A model generated the notes under the pieces. It was not told the origin of the DNA. It saw nothing but the letters and a program-made list of their open reading frames with translations, and made no database searches. The position numbers and the translations under genes were made by a program. From Prevotella sp. UBA2746 (lineage in GTDB: Bacteria > Bacteroidota > Bacteroidia > Bacteroidales > Bacteroidaceae), in the NCBI GenBank assembly GCA_002353555.1, contig DEJO01000011.1:10377-74376 (forward strand): DNA of 64,000 bases, in the 5' to 3' direction. Below, one piece after another: positions 62,123-64,000 of this stretch; position 1 is the first letter of the stretch; each line of letters opens with the position of its first letter.

Positions 62123-62154
62123 CAAACATACGACTTTTTTCTTATTTCACCAAG
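62123..62154 (-). promoter_or_regulatory. Promoter of the lipoprotein/rSAM operon
   Basis: The minus strand reads CTTG (62154-62151, one base from TTTG), a 20-nt spacer and TATGTTTG (62130-62123). Predicted initiation is near 62116, a leader of about 59 nt. Confidence 0.7.
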
Positions 62155-62182
62155 AAAACAAAAGAAAAACAACGCAATTCGC

Positions 62183-62213
62183 TTTGTTTTTCACTCACTT
62201 CATCATACCTTTA
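62183..62213 (+). promoter_or_regulatory. Distal promoter-like copy before the AICARFT gene
   Basis: TTTG (62183-62186), a 19-nt spacer and TACCTTTA (62206-62213). Its spacer word TTCACTCACTT is repeated in the proximal promoter 86 bp downstream. Confidence 0.55.
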
Positions 62214-62268
62214 CGAGGGAGCGTGAATGTACTTTCGTTCGGAAATAAAAATAAAAGCAAGCTTTCAT

Positions 62269-62299
62269 TTTGTATTTCACTCACTTAATCGTACCTTTG
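62269..62299 (+). promoter_or_regulatory. Proximal promoter of the AICARFT gene
   Basis: TTTG (62269-62272), a 19-nt spacer and TACCTTTG (62292-62299), a consensus match. Initiation is near 62306, 21 nt before the ATG at 62327. Confidence 0.85.
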
Positions 62300-62326
62300 C
62301 ATTCAAAGTATAAAACTGAACAAGCA

Positions 62327-63508
62327 ATGAAAGAATTAGCACTCAAGTACGGATGTAATCCGAACCAGAAGCCTTCACGTATCTACATGGAGGAAGGCGA
62401 ACTCCCTATCGAAGTGATTAACGGTCGTCCCGGCTACATCAATTTCCTGGATGCGCTCAACTCATGGCAGCTGGTCAAGGAGCTGAAGGCTGCCACCGGG
62501 CTGCCTGCCGCTGCCTCGTTCAAGCATGTAAGCCCCGCCGGTGCCGCCGTGGGACTGCCCTTGAGCGACACACTGAAGAAGATTTACTTCGTAGACGACG
62601 TGAAGATAGAGCTGTCACCACTGGCTTGCGCCTATGCACGTGCACGCGGTGCCGACCGCATGTGCTCCTATGGTGACTTCGTGGCACTCTCTGATACCTG
62701 CGATGCTGCCACGGCAACGCTCATCAAGCGTGAGGTCAGCGACGGCGTCATCGCTCCTGACTATACGCCGGAGGCTATCGAGATTCTGAAGGCTAAGCGC
62801 AAAGGTACGTACAACGTCATCAAGATAGACCCGGACTACGTCCCCAACCCGATTGAGCGCAAGCAGGTGTTCGGCATCACCTTCGAACAGGGACGCAACG
62901 AAATCAAGCTGGACGACCCGGCTCTGTTCGAGAACATCCCGACGAAGAACAAGACCTTCACCGACGAGGCACGCCGCGACCTCATCATCGCCCTCATCAC
63001 CCTGAAGTATACACAGAGTAATTCGGTATGCTATGTGAAGGACGGACAGGCCATCGGCATCGGTGCAGGCCAGCAGAGCCGCATCCATTGCACACGCCTC
63101 GCCGGACAGAAGGCTGACATCTGGTGGCTGCGCCAGTCGCCGAAGGTGATGAACCTGCCGTTCAAGGCTGATATCCGCCGTGCCGACCGAGACAACACCA
63201 TCGACGTATACATCAGCGACGAGTATGAGGATGTGCTCCGCGAAGGTACCTGGCAGCAGTTCTTCACCGAGAAGCCGGAAGTGTTCACTGCAGAAGAGAA
63301 GAAAGCATGGATAGCTCAGAACACCAAGGTGGCTCTCGGCAGCGATGCCTTCTTCCCCTTTGGCGACAACATTGAACGTGCCCACAAGAGTGGTGTGGAA
63401 TTTATAGCACAGGCTGGCGGCAGCATTCGCGACGACAATGTCATCGACACATGCGATAAATACGGCATTGCCATGACCTTCACGGGTGTACGCCTCTTCC
63501 ATCATTAA
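62327..63508 (+). CDS. Stand-alone AICAR formyltransferase (PurH C-terminal-type)
   Basis: 393 residues from the ATG at 62327, the first after the promoter; the frame is open to 62270. It is homologous to the AICAR transformylase domain of PurH, which transfers a formyl group from 10-formyl-THF to AICAR in the ninth step of de novo purine synthesis. Recognisable segments are LKYGCNPNQKPSRIY, FLDALNSWQLVKEL, SFKHVSPAGAAVGLPL (the catalytic Lys-His pair), YTQSNSVCYVKDGQAIGIGAGQQSRIHCTRLA and GSDAFFPFGDNIERA. The IMP cyclohydrolase half of bifunctional PurH (about 510-530 residues) is absent, so IMP closure must be encoded elsewhere or the gene duplicates a full-length purH. Tandem promoters suggest regulation by purine supply. 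Confidence 0.9.
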   Translation: MKELALKYGCNPNQKPSRIYMEEGELPIEVINGRPGYINFLDALNSWQLVKELKAATGLPAAASFKHVSPAGAAVGLPLSDTLKKIYFVDDVKIELSPLACAYARARGADRMCSYGDFVALSDTCDAATATLIKREVSDGVIAPDYTPEAIEILKAKRKGTYNVIKIDPDYVPNPIERKQVFGITFEQGRNEIKLDDPALFENIPTKNKTFTDEARRDLIIALITLKYTQSNSVCYVKDGQAIGIGAGQQSRIHCTRLAGQKADIWWLRQSPKVMNLPFKADIRRADRDNTIDVYISDEYEDVLREGTWQQFFTEKPEVFTAEEKKAWIAQNTKVALGSDAFFPFGDNIERAHKSGVEFIAQAGGSIRDDNVIDTCDKYGIAMTFTGVRLFHH

Positions 63509-63521
63509 ACCCATAACGATG

Positions 63522-63719
63522 ATGTCTGACTTCCAAGATATTCTCGAAAACGGCATCTCCTTCAAGAAAGGAGGCAGCGGACAGAAGCCTGCCGATGACA
63601 AGGTGCGTACGAAAGCGAAGAAAAAGAAGTATGTAACCGGTGCTCACGGCAGCGGATCTGCCTTGCAGAAAGCAAAATACCGTAATCAGAGGGCGAACCG
63701 GAAAAGGAGAGGGAGTTAA
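63522..63719 (+). CDS. Small basic hypothetical protein
   Basis: 65 residues from the ATG at 63522 (66 if the adjacent ATG at 63519 is used), 10-13 nt after the AICARFT gene. It is not recognised. The N-terminus is SDFQDILENGISFKKGG, then a Lys/Arg-rich stretch (KVRTKAKKKKYVTG) and a C-terminal QKAKYRNQRANRKRRGS; net charge is strongly positive, with no signal peptide. It may bind nucleic acid or ribosomes, judged only by composition. It is probably cotranscribed with the gene before it. The stop codon lies at the start of an 11-bp tandem repeat. Confidence 0.6.
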   Translation: MSDFQDILENGISFKKGGSGQKPADDKVRTKAKKKKYVTGAHGSGSALQKAKYRNQRANRKRRGS

Positions 63720-63768
63720 AGGGAAGTTAAAAGGGATTTATAGGGAAGTTAAAGGGAAGTTAAAGGGA
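63711..63768. repeat. GGGAAGTTAAA tandem repeat between convergent genes
   Basis: Five to six imperfect copies with period 10-12. The TTAA in each copy gives a stop codon on both strands; the plus-strand gene (63719) and the minus-strand gene (63760) both end in it. Confidence 0.8.
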
Positions 63769-64000
63769 CGATAGCATTATCCCTGTAAGAATGCGCCCGC
63801 TATTAATGCCTAAGCGACGAGCTGAGAAGAAGTCGCCGACGTGGTCGTAGGTACAGATACCCGACTGACGGATATGAGACGCCGGAACTCCAGCATCCTC
63901 TAACTGCAACTGGTTGCAAAGCGGCAGGTCGAGATGCCATTTTGACTGTTGATATAGCTTTGCTATCGATTCCATGGGGAAAGCAGCCTGGCGGAAGGTT
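63760..64000 (-). CDS. YfiH/laccase-domain (polyphenol oxidase family) protein, 5' part outside the window
   Basis: 80 C-terminal residues are visible; the frame runs on past the window edge (FRQAAFPMESIAKLYQQSKWH reads across the internal ATG at 63975). Family-typical features are KWHLDLPLCNQLQL, AGVPASHIRQSGICTYDHVG and the ending FFSARRLGINSGRILTGIML. This family (YfiH, PgeF, LACC1-like) has been given purine-nucleoside, multicopper oxidase or cell-wall editing roles. The zinc/copper-site His and Cys residues of the N-terminal part lie outside the window, except the Cys in GICTY. Confidence 0.85.
   Translation of the reverse strand, partial: TFRQAAFPMESIAKLYQQSKWHLDLPLCNQLQLEDAGVPASHIRQSGICTYDHVGDFFSARRLGINSGRILTGIMLSSL

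Overview
The window is from a Bacteroidota chromosome, most likely Bacteroidales and probably Prevotellaceae. This is judged from the promoter signature (TTTG, 19-20 nt spacer, TAnnTTTG) in front of many genes, the exbB-exbD-exbD-tonB-pstS-TPR operon, BspA-type leucine-rich surface proteins, a PorT-like protein and an rSAM/lipoprotein pair. No species-level assignment is possible from the sequence alone.

Region 1 (1-14.1 kb) is mostly housekeeping. It holds a partial elongator tRNA-Met, a START-like protein, an LptF/LptG permease, ribBA, an aspartate aminotransferase and the energy-transduction operon exbB-exbD-exbD-tonB with a PstS-like lipoprotein and a TPR protein, closed by a strong terminator. 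Behind it lie a 22-bp tandem array, a small Cys-containing protein and a solitary AAA-like/PD-(D/E)XK protein. A small 2x[4Fe-4S] ferredoxin follows at 14.5 kb.

Region 2 (14.9-39.5 kb, all minus strand) is the most striking part. Two giant secreted paralogues of about 3,780 and 4,050 residues each consist of 9 or 10 modules marked by a G-D-P-Y motif. Each is followed, with 1 nt between or 1 nt overlap, by a 70-80 residue protein; the two small proteins share the motif GRENRGSFFDE. This looks like a duplicated two-gene system. I do not recognise its function.

Region 3 (39.5-57.5 kb) holds a broken D-Ala-D-Ala carboxypeptidase remnant, a PorT-like outer-membrane protein (type IX secretion), a LytTR two-component system with a periplasmic propeller-type sensor, and, divergent from it, a two-gene surface operon. 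The operon encodes a BspA-like leucine-rich protein with a dockerin-like segment and a 2,770-residue multidomain protein that begins with a cohesin-like domain. The second gene carries a 7-bp tandem repeat inside its signal-peptide codons. The four very large proteins of regions 2 and 3 end in the same short motif (Y-x-L/I-x-G-R-K ... P-G-V-Y-I ... G-K-K-V-V), consistent with a shared export or sorting route.

Region 4 (57.5-64 kb) contains a 620-nt gene-free stretch with hairpins, a split 5'-nucleotidase pair, rplS, a radical SAM/SPASM enzyme with its partner lipoprotein, a stand-alone AICAR formyltransferase with tandem promoters, a small basic protein, and the 3' part of a YfiH/laccase-domain gene cut by the window end. 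Short palindromic and tandem repeats of several families are scattered between and sometimes inside genes.
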